Source: Cyanobacteria bacterium UBA11153 (GTDB lineage: Bacteria > Cyanobacteriota > Cyanobacteriia > Cyanobacteriales > Coleofasciculaceae). Taken from it: a stretch of 21,901 nucleotides of DNA. Below the pieces are notes generated by a model. The model did not search any database. It was given only the letters and a program-made list of their open reading frames with translations, and was not told the origin of the DNA. Where the stretch lies: positions 1 to 21,901 of the forward strand of contig DOIX01000307.1 in NCBI GenBank assembly GCA_003511885.1, in the 5' to 3' direction. Position numbers and translations under genes: made by a program. Positions 1-7,616 of this stretch are shown piece by piece (position 1 is the first letter of the stretch; every line of letters starts with the position of its first letter).

Positions 1-64
1 TTGAACCACTGCCGGGTTATCGCTACTGCTGCAAGATCTCAGTTTTAATGGACTTAAGCTATGA

Positions 65-86
65 GACAGAGAATAAATTCTCTGTC
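65..86. repeat. Perfect 10-bp inverted repeat
   Basis: The arms GACAGAGAAT (65-74) and ATTCTCTGTC (77-86) are perfectly complementary with a 2-base spacer. No T-run follows on either strand, so a factor-independent terminator is not clearly supported. It lies about 90 bases upstream of the gene at 178 and could be the end of a transcript from outside the window, an operator, or one of the dispersed palindromes common in cyanobacterial intergenic DNA. Confidence 0.5.
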
Positions 87-130
87 GGGTTGTCGGTGGG
101 GGCAGGATGAAGCATTCGGGAAGGAAACAT

Positions 131-136
131 TATAAT
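131..136 (+). promoter_or_regulatory. Candidate -10 box (TATAAT) for the gene at 178
   Basis: A perfect TATAAT lies 41 bases before the ATG at 178. No convincing TTGACA is present at the proper spacing upstream, so only the -10 element is supported. Transcription would start near 143. Confidence 0.35.
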
Positions 137-177
137 AGATATACAGCATAATTTCGTAAAATTGGTATTAGCATCTC

Positions 178-612
178 ATGACTGAAACGAATCCGGATCG
201 AATTACTGGCACAATTGCCATTGCCGTCTTTCCTCAAGACAATGGGCAGTATGTTTGCGAGATTACCCCATCTTTGAGCAATCGCACCCCTAATTGTACC
301 CGTTTCCACGGACAAACAAAAGAACATGCAATCGCAATTGCTTTGGAAAATTTAGCGCATCAATATCGCGAGGAAGCTGAATCAGATCAAAATATAGATT
401 ATCTGGCGGTAGAAAAATCGGAATCTGGAGAGGCAATTCAAAATCATTATCATATCACGGTACACTATGAAGAAATTGCCGAAGGAGAATCTAAGTTTGA
501 GGCAAGACACAATACAATTCTCGGAAACACTATAGTTGAGAATGCTAATATATCAGTAATTAAAGTTTGCCCAGAGATGCCCAAAAATCCATTGGTAATA
601 TTTTGGGATTAA
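178..612 (+). CDS. HicB-like conserved hypothetical protein (144 aa)
   Basis: A small acidic soluble protein with no signal peptide or membrane segment. The N-terminal 60 residues alternate beta-type stretches (TIAIAVFPQDNGQYVCEI) with a helix (HAIAIALENLAHQYREEAE) after a short T-x-E turn. This pattern resembles the HicB/UPF0150 antitoxin-like fold, which is found both in toxin-antitoxin pairs and in stand-alone cyanobacterial proteins. The C-terminal half is unrecognised. No HicA-type toxin (about 60-80 aa, double-stranded-RNA-binding fold) is visible on either side, so a complete TA pair is not supported. The gene stands alone between repeat-rich stretches. The start is the ATG preceded by the TATAAT at 131; no good Shine-Dalgarno sequence is seen. 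The coding assignment is firm; the family assignment is an inference from pattern. Confidence 0.7.
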   Translation: MTETNPDRITGTIAIAVFPQDNGQYVCEITPSLSNRTPNCTRFHGQTKEHAIAIALENLAHQYREEAESDQNIDYLAVEKSESGEAIQNHYHITVHYEEIAEGESKFEARHNTILGNTIVENANISVIKVCPEMPKNPLVIFWD

Positions 613-663
613 GCACTGTCATTTTCAAGATTAATTGAGAAAATGCTATATTGTAGCTTTTGG

Positions 664-747
664 GGCACTGAAGTGCCTACTACTGAGATCTTGCACCATT
701 TGCAACTAGAGGCTCTGCCTCCCTGCTATTGAGACAAGATCTGAGTG
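664..747. repeat. Repeat-rich gap: hairpin plus AGATCT repeats
   Basis: The 613-806 gap holds a hairpin GGCACT-GA-AGTGCC (664-677). At 682-695, ACTGAGATCTTGCA is the exact reverse complement of 30-43, so a 14-bp inverted repeat brackets the gene at 178. A palindromic GAGGC-TCT-GCCTC follows near 709, then a second degenerate CAAGATCTGAGT near 736. These resemble the short dispersed palindromic repeats of cyanobacterial intergenic DNA. No gene is visible here. Confidence 0.5.
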
Positions 748-806
748 CTACAAACCTTAACTATTAAACACACTTTAGGCGACAATTTATTTATTGGAAA
801 TGTCTA

Positions 807-2390
807 TTAAAGATGGATGACTTTAATCAAATATTGTGCTAAAGTTAAAGCATCCACTCCTAATTCACTCCTTTCTTTTGCCGCTAAAATGCCTGCTTGG
901 GCGTGCCACCAAGCTGCTGTGGCGACTATTTTTCCTAAAGAATGTTGTGGATTAATTGGTTGGGCAATCAAACCTCCGATTAATCCGGTGAGGATATCGC
1001 CACTGCCGCCACGGGCTAAAGCAGGGGTACTTTCAGGGATGAGCCATAAGGAATCTCCCCCATCTGCAATGCTCGGGTTGGGAGATGCGATCGCAGTTTT
1101 GGCTCCTTTGAGTAATATAATGGCTCTACTTAACTGCGAGGCTTTCCGTGCCGCACTGATTCTATCTGGCAATAATTCGGCTGAATCGGGGAATAATCGT
1201 TTAAATTCACCAAGGTGAGGGGTTAAAATTGTTGCTTCTCTACGGCGTAATAAAGTGGGGATTGTTCTTAATTCAGCTAGGATATTTAAACCATCTGCAT
1301 CTAAAATTAACGGACATTCCGCACCCAATACCGATTGTACGACTAATTTAGCATCTAAGGTCAAACCCGGCCCGCAGGCGATCGCGCTATAATTACTCAA
1401 GTCTAGGGTATCTGGCAAATTTGCGGTCGCGCCCGATGCAGTTTCCCCACAACCAATCACCAGTGCATCTGGCAAATGATTTACTAATAAAGGTTTCAGC
1501 GATTCCGGCACAGCAATCGATAGCATTCCCACGCCACTTGCCCTTGCACCCAATCCGCTCAAAATGGCTGCACCAGCATATCTTTTTGAACCACAAATTA
1601 ATAATAGATGTCCCTGCTTATATTTATGAGTTAATACATTTCGCGGTAACGGCAAACTATCAAAAGCCGTAGTTTTAGTCATCCGCCTTAATTCCGGTGT
1701 TTCCCCAAGAATTGCCCAGATATCCGTCAAAGGAATATCAAAATCAATTAACTCCGCATCCCCAATATATTCTAACCCGCGATCTTGAAGAAAAGCTAAC
1801 TTCCACAAACCCAAACACAAAGTCTTACTGGCGCGAATAGCCATCCCCAAAACCGCCCCAGTATCAGTATGAATCCCCGACGGCAAATCAATACTGACAA
1901 TAGGTTGTCCCCATTGATTGAGAATTGCGATCGCATTACCAATATTACCAGATATCTCCCGTTCTAATCCAAAGCCAAACAACCCATCAATAATTAAATC
2001 GCACTCCTGCAAATATTCAATTTCATCGTAAACAGGAATCCCCAAACTAGCCGCATACTCGCTATGACAAGATGTTAGTTCCTTCAGCTTAGAAAATGGA
2101 CAATAAATTAATACCTCATAACCCTGAAAATATAGCTCCCGTGCTACCACCAAAGCATCACCCCCATTATGCCCAGGCCCAACTAATACACCAACCTTCA
2201 TCCGAGAAAAAAGAGGATAAAGAGACTGAATTCGAGCCGCAATTCTCAGCGCCACCTTTTCCATTAAAGCCGCCACAGGCATTCCCGCCTTAAAGATACG
2301 CTCTTCTATCTCCCGCATCTGTTGGGCAGTGACAACTATTTGGTCAATTTTTTCTCGATATTTTTCTACTTTGTTTGACTTTTCATTCAT
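807..2390 (-). CDS. nnr: Bifunctional NAD(P)H-hydrate epimerase / ADP-dependent NAD(P)H-hydrate dehydratase
   Basis: A metabolite-repair enzyme. The N-terminal domain epimerises R- and S-NAD(P)HX, the damaged hydrates of NADH and NADPH. The C-terminal domain dehydrates the S form using ADP. The epimerase half (about 15-235) shows GPGHNGGDALV (71-81), DGLFGFGL (135-142) and SIDLPSGIHTDTG (166-178). The dehydratase half (about 255-527, ribokinase-like) shows KYKQGHLLLICGS (257-269), LDADGLN (363-369), LTPHLGEF (389-396) and the signature ARGGSGDILTGLIGG (459-473). The length of 527 aa is normal for the fused bacterial enzyme and no key motif is missing. The ATG is at 2388-2390; the next good methionine is at residue 25, and no strong ribosome binding site distinguishes the two. 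It is transcribed divergently from the permease at 2545 with 154 bases between them. Confidence 0.96.
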   Translation of the reverse strand: MNEKSNKVEKYREKIDQIVVTAQQMREIEERIFKAGMPVAALMEKVALRIAARIQSLYPLFSRMKVGVLVGPGHNGGDALVVARELYFQGYEVLIYCPFSKLKELTSCHSEYAASLGIPVYDEIEYLQECDLIIDGLFGFGLEREISGNIGNAIAILNQWGQPIVSIDLPSGIHTDTGAVLGMAIRASKTLCLGLWKLAFLQDRGLEYIGDAELIDFDIPLTDIWAILGETPELRRMTKTTAFDSLPLPRNVLTHKYKQGHLLLICGSKRYAGAAILSGLGARASGVGMLSIAVPESLKPLLVNHLPDALVIGCGETASGATANLPDTLDLSNYSAIACGPGLTLDAKLVVQSVLGAECPLILDADGLNILAELRTIPTLLRRREATILTPHLGEFKRLFPDSAELLPDRISAARKASQLSRAIILLKGAKTAIASPNPSIADGGDSLWLIPESTPALARGGSGDILTGLIGGLIAQPINPQHSLGKIVATAAWWHAQAGILAAKERSELGVDALTLAQYLIKVIHL

Positions 2391-2544
2391 AGGAAATCAA
2401 CGGTAATTTTGACTGGATTCAGCGAGCAAAATATCAAAATTAGCGATATCTTTTGAGGATAGAGGATCGGAAATTTTATTTCAAGGACGCAAACAGCTCA
2501 GATTAGGTTACGATCCTAAGCAGACCTCTGCGATCGCAATCCGC

Positions 2545-3585
2545 ATGAATCAGAATCAACTGAACAACGCCTTCACCCTTTTCTTAAGTTTACTAGTTGA
2601 GGCAATGCCTTTTTTACTCCTAGGAGTCTTATTCTCCAGCTTACTCCTCTTGCTAGTCGATGAGAAGAAGCTGATTGCTTGGCTACCCCGCAACCCATTA
2701 TTAGGGGCAATCGTTGGCAGTTGTGCAGGTGCATTCTTCCCCGTATGTGAATGCGGTAACATACCAGTATCGCGCCGTCTCCTCATCCAAGGCGCACCCA
2801 TGCCAGTAGCAATCGGGTTTTTATTAGCCGCACCCACCATTAATCCTATTGTCATTTGGTCCACTTGGGTAGCCTTTCGGGAACAACCAGAAATTGTCGT
2901 ATTGCGCGTCTTATTTTCTTTAGGTATTTCAATCTTTATCGGCTGTATATTCAGCGCCCAAAAAGACTTGCGCCCCCTCTTACAACAGACAATAACTCGC
3001 TCCATGATGAAATTAGATTACCCTTCAGATAAGGGAGGAAAAGGCAAAGAAGAAAAAGAAAAATCGCCACTATTACAATCGGGATCCTTTATCCTTGGGC
3101 AACCAGGATCTCCCCTAAAAATGGATGCCAATGTTTTACAAAATAATTTAGCTGCTAATCAACCAAAGAAAACATTTGCAACTCAATTAAACTTATTTTT
3201 AGAAAATACCATCCAGGAATTACGTGAATTAGGAGGAGTACTAATTTTAGGCAGTGCGATCGCAGCTATTGTACAAGTTGCCGTTCCCCGTGATATCATC
3301 CTCAGTCTAGGTCAAGGTCCAGTCACCTCTGTTTTAGCCATGATGGTATTGGCAGCAGTCGTATCTATTTGTTCCACTGTCGATTCATTCTTTGCCCTGG
3401 CATTCGCCTCCACCTTCACCAGCGGCTCATTATTAGCCTTTTTAGTATTTGGCCCCATGATTGACATCAAAGCCATTGGCTTGATGTTATCCGTATTTAA
3501 AACGCGATCGATCTTTTATATGTTTGCCCTCGCCGGAATGTTAACCTTTTTATTGACAGTATTTGTTAATTTACATATTAGTTAA
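2545..3585 (+). CDS. Permease of the COG0701 / DUF318 (ArsP-like) family
   Basis: A polytopic inner-membrane protein of 346 aa with about eight hydrophobic segments. Two homologous halves carry the family marks: FPVCECGNIPVSRRLL (65-80) with APTINPIVIWSTW (96-108), and in the second half SICSTVDSFFALAF with GPMIDIK. Members include ArsP, an organoarsenical exporter, and many uncharacterised permeases. The CxC pair and the paired Asn/Asp motifs suggest a metal or metalloid-linked substrate, but none can be named. Between the halves (about 150-215) is a charged, low-complexity cytoplasmic loop rich in Lys, Glu and Gly. In many bacteria this permease is followed by a TIGR03943-family membrane protein; none is seen here. 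No Shine-Dalgarno sequence precedes the ATG, and a HIP1 octamer lies just upstream at about 2531. Confidence 0.9.
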   Translation: MNQNQLNNAFTLFLSLLVEAMPFLLLGVLFSSLLLLLVDEKKLIAWLPRNPLLGAIVGSCAGAFFPVCECGNIPVSRRLLIQGAPMPVAIGFLLAAPTINPIVIWSTWVAFREQPEIVVLRVLFSLGISIFIGCIFSAQKDLRPLLQQTITRSMMKLDYPSDKGGKGKEEKEKSPLLQSGSFILGQPGSPLKMDANVLQNNLAANQPKKTFATQLNLFLENTIQELRELGGVLILGSAIAAIVQVAVPRDIILSLGQGPVTSVLAMMVLAAVVSICSTVDSFFALAFASTFTSGSLLAFLVFGPMIDIKAIGLMLSVFKTRSIFYMFALAGMLTFLLTVFVNLHIS

Positions 3586-3921
3586 TAATAATGCTCGATC
3601 GCATTGAATCTGTCCTATATATCAACCTGTACTGACCCAAGTTGCTAGTATCGCATTCCTGCCACAATTGCGATCGCTCCTAGGGACCTGAGTTCGGAGC
3701 CCTCTTTCCGCAGATCATGACCTGAGTTCGACGTAAGAGCCAGAAGCGTGGAAAGCCAGTAAACAAAAACTTTACAGCATTTTGTGGACTAGACAATAAT
3801 TGTCAACGATCGCGATCGAGGGATCATCAGTTAGAAGAAGATGACTAACCATGTAAATTTATGTAAATAAAGATTAATTTTATTGACACAGAGCGAGTAA
3901 TTTGACTTCTTTCACAACAAA

Positions 3922-3963
3922 CCATTTTACTTGATTTGATCTCGATTAAATCAAGTAAAATGG
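3922..3963. repeat. Perfect 16-bp inverted repeat with 10-base spacer
   Basis: The arms CCATTTTACTTGATTT (3922-3937) and AAATCAAGTAAAATGG (3948-3963) are exactly complementary around the spacer GATCTCGATT. No T-run follows on either side. It lies about 195 bases beyond the stop of cysteine synthase and 335 bases beyond the stop of the permease, so it may end either convergent transcript, act as a protein-binding site, or be a foldback repeat. Confidence 0.65.
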
Positions 3964-3986
3964 AAGTAGTCAGCTCTAATAGTAAG

Positions 3987-4008
3987 GTTCATTTAATTAT
4001 TAATGAAC
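3987..4008. repeat. AT-rich inverted repeat GTTCATT...AATGAAC
   Basis: Seven-base arms (3987-3993 and 4002-4008) flank an AT-rich centre. It sits 23 bases after the larger 16-bp inverted repeat, so the two form a cluster of stem-loops between convergent genes. Confidence 0.4.
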
Positions 4009-4069
4009 ATGGGGAAATTTTAGATGCATAAAATTACACCTGGCAATGTGGATGACCGAATACCTGACT

Positions 4070-4090
4070 AGGGTTTCTTGAAGAAACCCT
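4070..4090. repeat. Short palindromic repeat AGGGTTTCTT-G-AAGAAACCCT
   Basis: Perfect 10-bp arms (4070-4079 and 4081-4090) surround a single base. A degenerate relative occurs at 14452-14484. The core belongs to a GGTTTCTT-type palindrome often seen in filamentous cyanobacteria (from memory). Because it sits 69 bases beyond the cysteine synthase stop, it could also act as that gene's terminator hairpin, although no clear T-tract follows. Confidence 0.55.
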
Positions 4091-4158
4091 ACTTCTGTCT
4101 GTGAGATTTACGATCGCACAACTTTTCCTGATAGAGTATAGACTCCCAGAACATCCAT

Positions 4159-5121
4159 TTAAACCACAGGAGTAGTCTTAGGTTGTTCTAACTCTTGAAA
4201 TAATGCGGTACTCAAGTAACGTTCCCCAAAACTAGGTTGAATCATCACGATTAATTTACCCTGATTCTCTGGACGTTTAGCTACTTGAATTGCTGCATAT
4301 AAAGCTGCACCAGCCGATATTCCTGATAGTAAACCTTCTTCTCTTGCTAAACGGCGACTATAAGCCATCGCATCATCATCACTCACCTGAATTACTTCAT
4401 CAATAATGTCTAGACGCAATACTTCAGGAATGAATCCAGCGCCAATTCCTTGAATTTTATGGGGACCAGGCTTTCCGCCAGAGAGTACGGGACTTTTAAT
4501 CGGTTCGACTGCGATCGCCTGAAAACTGGGTTTGCGTGATTTAATTACTTCAGCAACTCCTGTAATCGTACCACCAGTCCCCACTCCTGCGATCAAAATA
4601 TCCACTTCACCCTCTGTATCTGCCCAAATTTCTTCGGCTGTTGTCTCGCGATGGATTTTGGGATTAGCTGGGTTGTTAAACTGTTGTAGCATAAAGGCAT
4701 GAGGGGTATTGGCAACAATTTCTTCGGCACGGCGAATTGCCCCTTTCATCCCCTCTGCCCCTGGAGTCAATTCTAATTCAGCACCATAAGCTTTCAACAT
4801 GGAGCGCCTTTCTAAGCTCATGGTTTCGGGCATGGTTAAAATTAAGCGATAGCCTTTAGCGGCTGCCACCATCGCTAGCGCAATCCCTGTGTTGCCAGAG
4901 GTAGGCTCCACTAAAACAGTTTTTCCGGGTTGAATTTGACCTGCTTCTTCCGCCACTTCAACCATACTAATCCCGATTCTATCTTTTACCGAAGCGGTGG
5001 GATTCATTCCTTCCAGCTTTGCCAGAATCCGCGCTACACATCCCTCTGCTTGGGGAATCCGATTCAGTTGGACTAGGGGAGTCCGACCAATTAATTCTGT
5101 GACATTATATACAATTCCCAT
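4159..5121 (-). CDS. cysK: Cysteine synthase (O-acetylserine sulfhydrylase)
   Basis: A pyridoxal-phosphate enzyme that makes cysteine from O-acetylserine and sulfide, the last step of sulfur assimilation. The PLP lysine is K46 in NPTASVKDR. The phosphate- and substrate-binding loops are PTSGNTG (73-79) and GTGGTITG (181-188). The SGISAGAA motif (266-273) lies near the PLP pyridine nitrogen. The C-terminal [11 protein letters not shown] (295-305) is a common variant of the GERYLST tail. At 320 aa it is full length. The start ATG (5119-5121) is preceded on the minus strand by AAAGGA at about 8 bases, which supports it. The gene stands alone, with the next gene upstream divergent. CysK against a CysM-like isozyme cannot be settled by eye. 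Confidence 0.95.
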   Translation of the reverse strand: MGIVYNVTELIGRTPLVQLNRIPQAEGCVARILAKLEGMNPTASVKDRIGISMVEVAEEAGQIQPGKTVLVEPTSGNTGIALAMVAAAKGYRLILTMPETMSLERRSMLKAYGAELELTPGAEGMKGAIRRAEEIVANTPHAFMLQQFNNPANPKIHRETTAEEIWADTEGEVDILIAGVGTGGTITGVAEVIKSRKPSFQAIAVEPIKSPVLSGGKPGPHKIQGIGAGFIPEVLRLDIIDEVIQVSDDDAMAYSRRLAREEGLLSGISAGAALYAAIQVAKRPENQGKLIVMIQPSFGERYLSTALFQELEQPKTTPVV

Positions 5122-5372
5122 AGTTTGTCCTTTCCAGCTTTAGCTCAATGTATCTCTATTCTACGGTTTCTCTATGTATTTTTAGTATTTTTTGCTTGTT
5201 TTTCTCAATCAACTGTGCCATTATATTAAAGATCGCTAAAACTACGGTAATTCGGTAGGGTTTTAGGATTTTAATTTCCTGACACCTGACTAGCTTGCCG
5301 AAGCCGATAGCTTTTAGGGGTTTTTCACATCTATCTCAGCAAAGTTGCTCTTTATGTAAAGAGAAGTATGAC

Positions 5373-5633
5373 ATGACACCACTAACGCACCTGACTCAAC
5401 CACCACTGACTCAACAACGACATTCAGAAAAAGCGACTCGTACCTCTTCTGAGTTGAAGCCTTCAGTCTGTCGGTGTTGTCAGTTTTACCAATCTCAGGG
5501 AAGGAGTGGTGGTTATTGTCAACAACTGGGAGTGCCTGTGCGGAGTAGTTGGCATTCTTGTCCATTGGCACTTCCCCCTTTTGCACCATCTTGGGAGGGG
5601 ATTCCAGAATCGCGTCATCGTCAGGTTATTTAA
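5373..5633 (+). CDS. Small Cys-rich conserved hypothetical protein (86 aa)
   Basis: The frame opens further upstream (from 5295), but the ATG at 5373 is preferred. It has GAGAAG about 6 bases before it, and the upstream in-frame residues look unlike a protein start. The product has a Thr/Gln-rich N-terminus followed by a compact motif CRCCQFYQSQGRSGGYC (33-49), then QLGVPV, a second Trp-His-Ser-Cys block (C63), and LALPPFAPSW near the end. Cysteines at 33, 35, 36, 49 and 63 could bind a metal or an iron-sulfur centre. I recall this motif as conserved among cyanobacterial hypothetical proteins, but no function is known to me. No signal peptide or membrane helix is seen. Confidence 0.7.
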   Translation: MTPLTHLTQPPLTQQRHSEKATRTSSELKPSVCRCCQFYQSQGRSGGYCQQLGVPVRSSWHSCPLALPPFAPSWEGIPESRHRQVI

Positions 5634-5662
5634 CCTCTATTAATTTCCACAGCTGTACCGGT

Positions 5663-5830
5663 ATGGACATAAAACTTATCCCAAGAAAATTCATCAAAAT
5701 AAAGACGAAGTTATTGGCGTTTATGGGCACACTATTAGCATTTGTTCTCTTGGGATGTGCTATCTTAGTCGCCCTCCTATCGTTTTCACCAAGGGTTGCT
5801 CAAACCTCTAATATTAGAATAATAGATTGA
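5663..5830 (+). CDS. Possible 55-residue single-pass membrane protein
   Basis: This starts 29 bases after the preceding gene's stop. The N-terminus is strongly basic (K4, R8, K9, K12, K14, K16). A long hydrophobic stretch, about residues 17-41, contains LLGC at 29-32. A short polar tail follows. The positive-inside pattern predicts a single helix with the N-terminus in the cytoplasm. LLGC resembles a lipobox, but hydrophobic residues continue past the Cys, so a plain membrane anchor is likelier than a lipoprotein. There is no clear ribosome binding site. The frame is open further upstream, but that part overlaps the previous gene. It may be cotranscribed with the Cys-rich gene. Coding status is uncertain. 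Confidence 0.4.
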   Translation: MDIKLIPRKFIKIKTKLLAFMGTLLAFVLLGCAILVALLSFSPRVAQTSNIRIID

Positions 5831-5977
5831 TAGATTGAGCATCGCCAAAACCTGGAATTTGATCGGGATCGTCGGTTCTGTTCCCGCAGAACAACAATAT
5901 TGCCAATTAAACCATCAGGGAGAACATAAATATAATCCCCAGTCGTGACAGTTTTGCTTCCACAGTTAAAGACAGCC

Positions 5978-6003
5978 TACGCCAGGGCGATTGCTCTGGC
6001 GTA
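5978..6003. repeat. Hairpin TACGCCAG...CTGGCGTA ahead of the Crp-type gene
   Basis: Eight-base arms (5978-5985 and 5996-6003) are perfectly complementary with a 10-base loop. It ends 17 bases before the ATG of the regulator at 6020, so it would fall in the 5' untranslated region or operator zone. It could be a GC-rich dispersed repeat or influence translation of the regulator. Confidence 0.45.
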
Positions 6004-6019
6004 ATTCCTCACAAAAATT

Positions 6020-6616
6020 ATGCTCATGAAAGTCTTATCATTTTCACCCAATCCCCCTATGGATCGTACTAAACAATTGTTTCCTCGTCGTTCTTTACTT
6101 TCTCCAAGGCACGATTACCTCTGGGTGATACAAAGTGGAGTAGTTCGTACCCGTTGCATTCAAGAAGATGGAAATATTGTCACATTAGGATTATGGGGAT
6201 CTGGGGATGTGGTTGGCAGAATTCTCCATAAATCTAATAGTTATGCAATGGAATGTCTTACTCCAGTTGTAGCAAGCTTAATCCCAAAAGATAGATGGCA
6301 TGAATTTACTGAGGCGATGATTCACCATATTCAGCACTCTGGAGAGTTAATGGAGATTATACGATGCCGACAAGCTGAATCTTCTATCTTACGATTGTTA
6401 AATTGGTTGGGAAATAGATTTGGTCAAAAAGTTGAGGAAGGACAACTTATAGATCTCCGGTTAACTCATCAAGATATTGCGGATCTTTTAGGGATAACTC
6501 GTGTAACGGTTACGCGACTGCTTAAAACATTTGAACAGCAAGGAATTATTCAACGTGTCCAACGTCAATTAATTTTAAGCAACGATCAATTACCCTTCTG
6601 GCATTATGAAATATAG
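6020..6616 (+). CDS. Crp/Fnr-family transcriptional regulator
   Basis: A 198-residue regulator with a shortened N-terminal effector domain and a clear C-terminal winged helix-turn-helix. Residues 33-90 hold the beta-roll (YLWVIQSGVVRTRC, then GLWGSGDVVGRI). A long dimerisation helix follows (about 95-135). The HTH is LTHQDIADLLGITRVTVTRLLKTF (148-171). Its recognition helix TRVTVTRLL matches the NtcA/CysR type found in cyanobacteria. It is shorter than NtcA (about 223 aa) because the front of the cNMP domain is reduced. No cAMP-binding arginine motif is evident, so the effector is unknown. Genes for such proteins often control nitrogen, sulfur or redox responses. Proximity to cysK is suggestive but not evidence of a link. 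The start could be M1 or M3; neither has a good Shine-Dalgarno sequence. Confidence 0.87.
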   Translation: MLMKVLSFSPNPPMDRTKQLFPRRSLLSPRHDYLWVIQSGVVRTRCIQEDGNIVTLGLWGSGDVVGRILHKSNSYAMECLTPVVASLIPKDRWHEFTEAMIHHIQHSGELMEIIRCRQAESSILRLLNWLGNRFGQKVEEGQLIDLRLTHQDIADLLGITRVTVTRLLKTFEQQGIIQRVQRQLILSNDQLPFWHYEI

Positions 6617-6765
6617 TTTTTAATTTGGAGGGTTCTTCAGGGTACATCTAATTGGTTTGGCGTAATTTATTAATCTATATACTGGATAAATATCCTACAG
6701 ATGATATCATCTCTAGCAAAGGAAAAGTCATCAAAATTTCTTTTCCCTATTCTCAAAATAGAATA

Positions 6766-7359
6766 TCAATGTAGTTGGGATAAATCAGATGAATTTTCAA
6801 TCTTATTTTGACTACGAACTAGTGCAGATTTATGAGGATAATCCAGATTAATTGATAGAGATTTTTTCAGCTTCTTTACCCCACTTAAAATCACTAAAGT
6901 TATGATAGTTCCCAACAAGCTCATCTGCCATAAACCACATCCTATGGCTGCACCTAATGCGGCAGTTACCCAAATTGTCGCAGCAGAAGTTAGTCCTTTA
7001 ATCTTTGGTTTACTCAATAGTTGATTAGATTGTTGTAGAATTAACCCAGCTCCGATAAAACCAACACCTGTGGCAACTCCCTGTATGGTTCGACTCAAAG
7101 CATTAGCAGAAGAAAAGTCAGGGATTTGCAAGGGAAGCATGACAAACATAGCAGCACCCAAGCTAATCAACATATAAGTTCTGATTCCGGCGGATCTCCC
7201 TGTCATTTGGCGTTCCCATCCAATTGCCCCACCCACCAATGATGCAAAGGTAAGCCGGATTGTTAAGCTTATCCAGTCATTTGCACTAATAAAACTAGAA
7301 TTCATTAGTAAGATTTCCCAATTATTTGGAAGCGCACCCCCTATCACCATATCTATCAT
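6766..7359 (-). CDS. MgtC/SapB-family membrane protein
   Basis: An inner-membrane protein of 197 aa. The MgtC domain covers about 30-165 with four or five hydrophobic segments. Family marks are GGAIGWERQMTGRSAGIRTY (43-62), ISLGAAMF (65-72), the RTIQGVATGVGFIGAGLIL block (90-108) and GLTSAATIWVTAALGAAIG (122-140). The C-terminal 30 residues are polar. Some MgtC proteins affect magnesium adaptation or F-ATPase activity in pathogens; the role in cyanobacteria is unknown. The start at 7359 is preferred over the methionine at residue 19 because AGAGGT lies 7 bases upstream on the minus strand. It is on the same strand as the histidine kinase, with 257 bases between them, so cotranscription is possible but not shown. 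Confidence 0.92.
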   Translation of the reverse strand: MIDMVIGGALPNNWEILLMNSSFISANDWISLTIRLTFASLVGGAIGWERQMTGRSAGIRTYMLISLGAAMFVMLPLQIPDFSSANALSRTIQGVATGVGFIGAGLILQQSNQLLSKPKIKGLTSAATIWVTAALGAAIGCGLWQMSLLGTIITLVILSGVKKLKKSLSINLDYPHKSALVRSQNKIENSSDLSQLH

Positions 7360-7616
7360 TAGTTTTACCTCTAAATCTACAGTTAATTGGGATTATAGCA
7401 GCGGACAGTTAACAATTATAGCCATGTTCATCAAACTGTTTACTCAGGAAGGCGGTAGCGCTTCTCTTCATAACGTTATTGAAGCCGATCCCGATGTGGC
7501 GGTTGCTATAATATCAAACTCTTGATTAAGCGATATCATGACATACATGGTTTAAAAAATCAAGTGTATTCTGTCAGACAAAAATTAATTACATTTTGCC
7601 AAAGATCCTTTTGTAA
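7360..7616. other. Gap between the kinase and the MgtC gene
   Basis: This is the leader of the MgtC gene and the segment upstream holds no strong promoter that I can defend. On the opposite (plus) strand, 7424-7525 reads as an open 33-codon frame with protein-like composition (contains LHNVIEADPDVAVAII). It may be a tiny gene or a remnant, described under findings. Confidence 0.35.

Larger units (their letters stand above)
3586..4158. other. Intergenic region with direct and inverted repeats
   Basis: This 573-base gap lies between two convergent genes, the permease and cysteine synthase. It contains HIP1 copies, a 12-bp direct repeat GACCTGAGTTCG (3685-3696 and 3719-3730), a palindrome GACAAT-A-ATTGTC (3792-3804) and three further inverted repeats listed separately. 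No open frame with recognisable protein character was found. A 15-codon frame at 4024-4071 (MHKITPGNVDDRIPD) may be chance or a gene remnant. Confidence 0.5.

Noticed and set aside
817..1218. Plus-strand open frame opposite the nnr gene
   Set aside because: It lies wholly within the well-supported minus-strand enzyme, has no family motifs, and its translation is low in the patterns of real proteins.
3792..3804. Palindrome GACAATAATTGTC as an operator
   Set aside because: It is far from either gene start and between convergent genes, so no regulatory role can be argued.
4024..4071. 15-codon frame MHKITPGNVDDRIPD
   Set aside because: Too short, without a ribosome binding site; mentioned only as a possible remnant.
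5223..5230. TATAAT-like sequence upstream of cysK on the minus strand
   Set aside because: It is about 105 bases from the start and has no acceptable -35 partner, so a promoter was not called.
6020..6616. Calling the Crp-type regulator NtcA or CysR
   Set aside because: The recognition helix is similar, but the protein is too short and the N-terminal domain differs, so a specific name would be unsafe.
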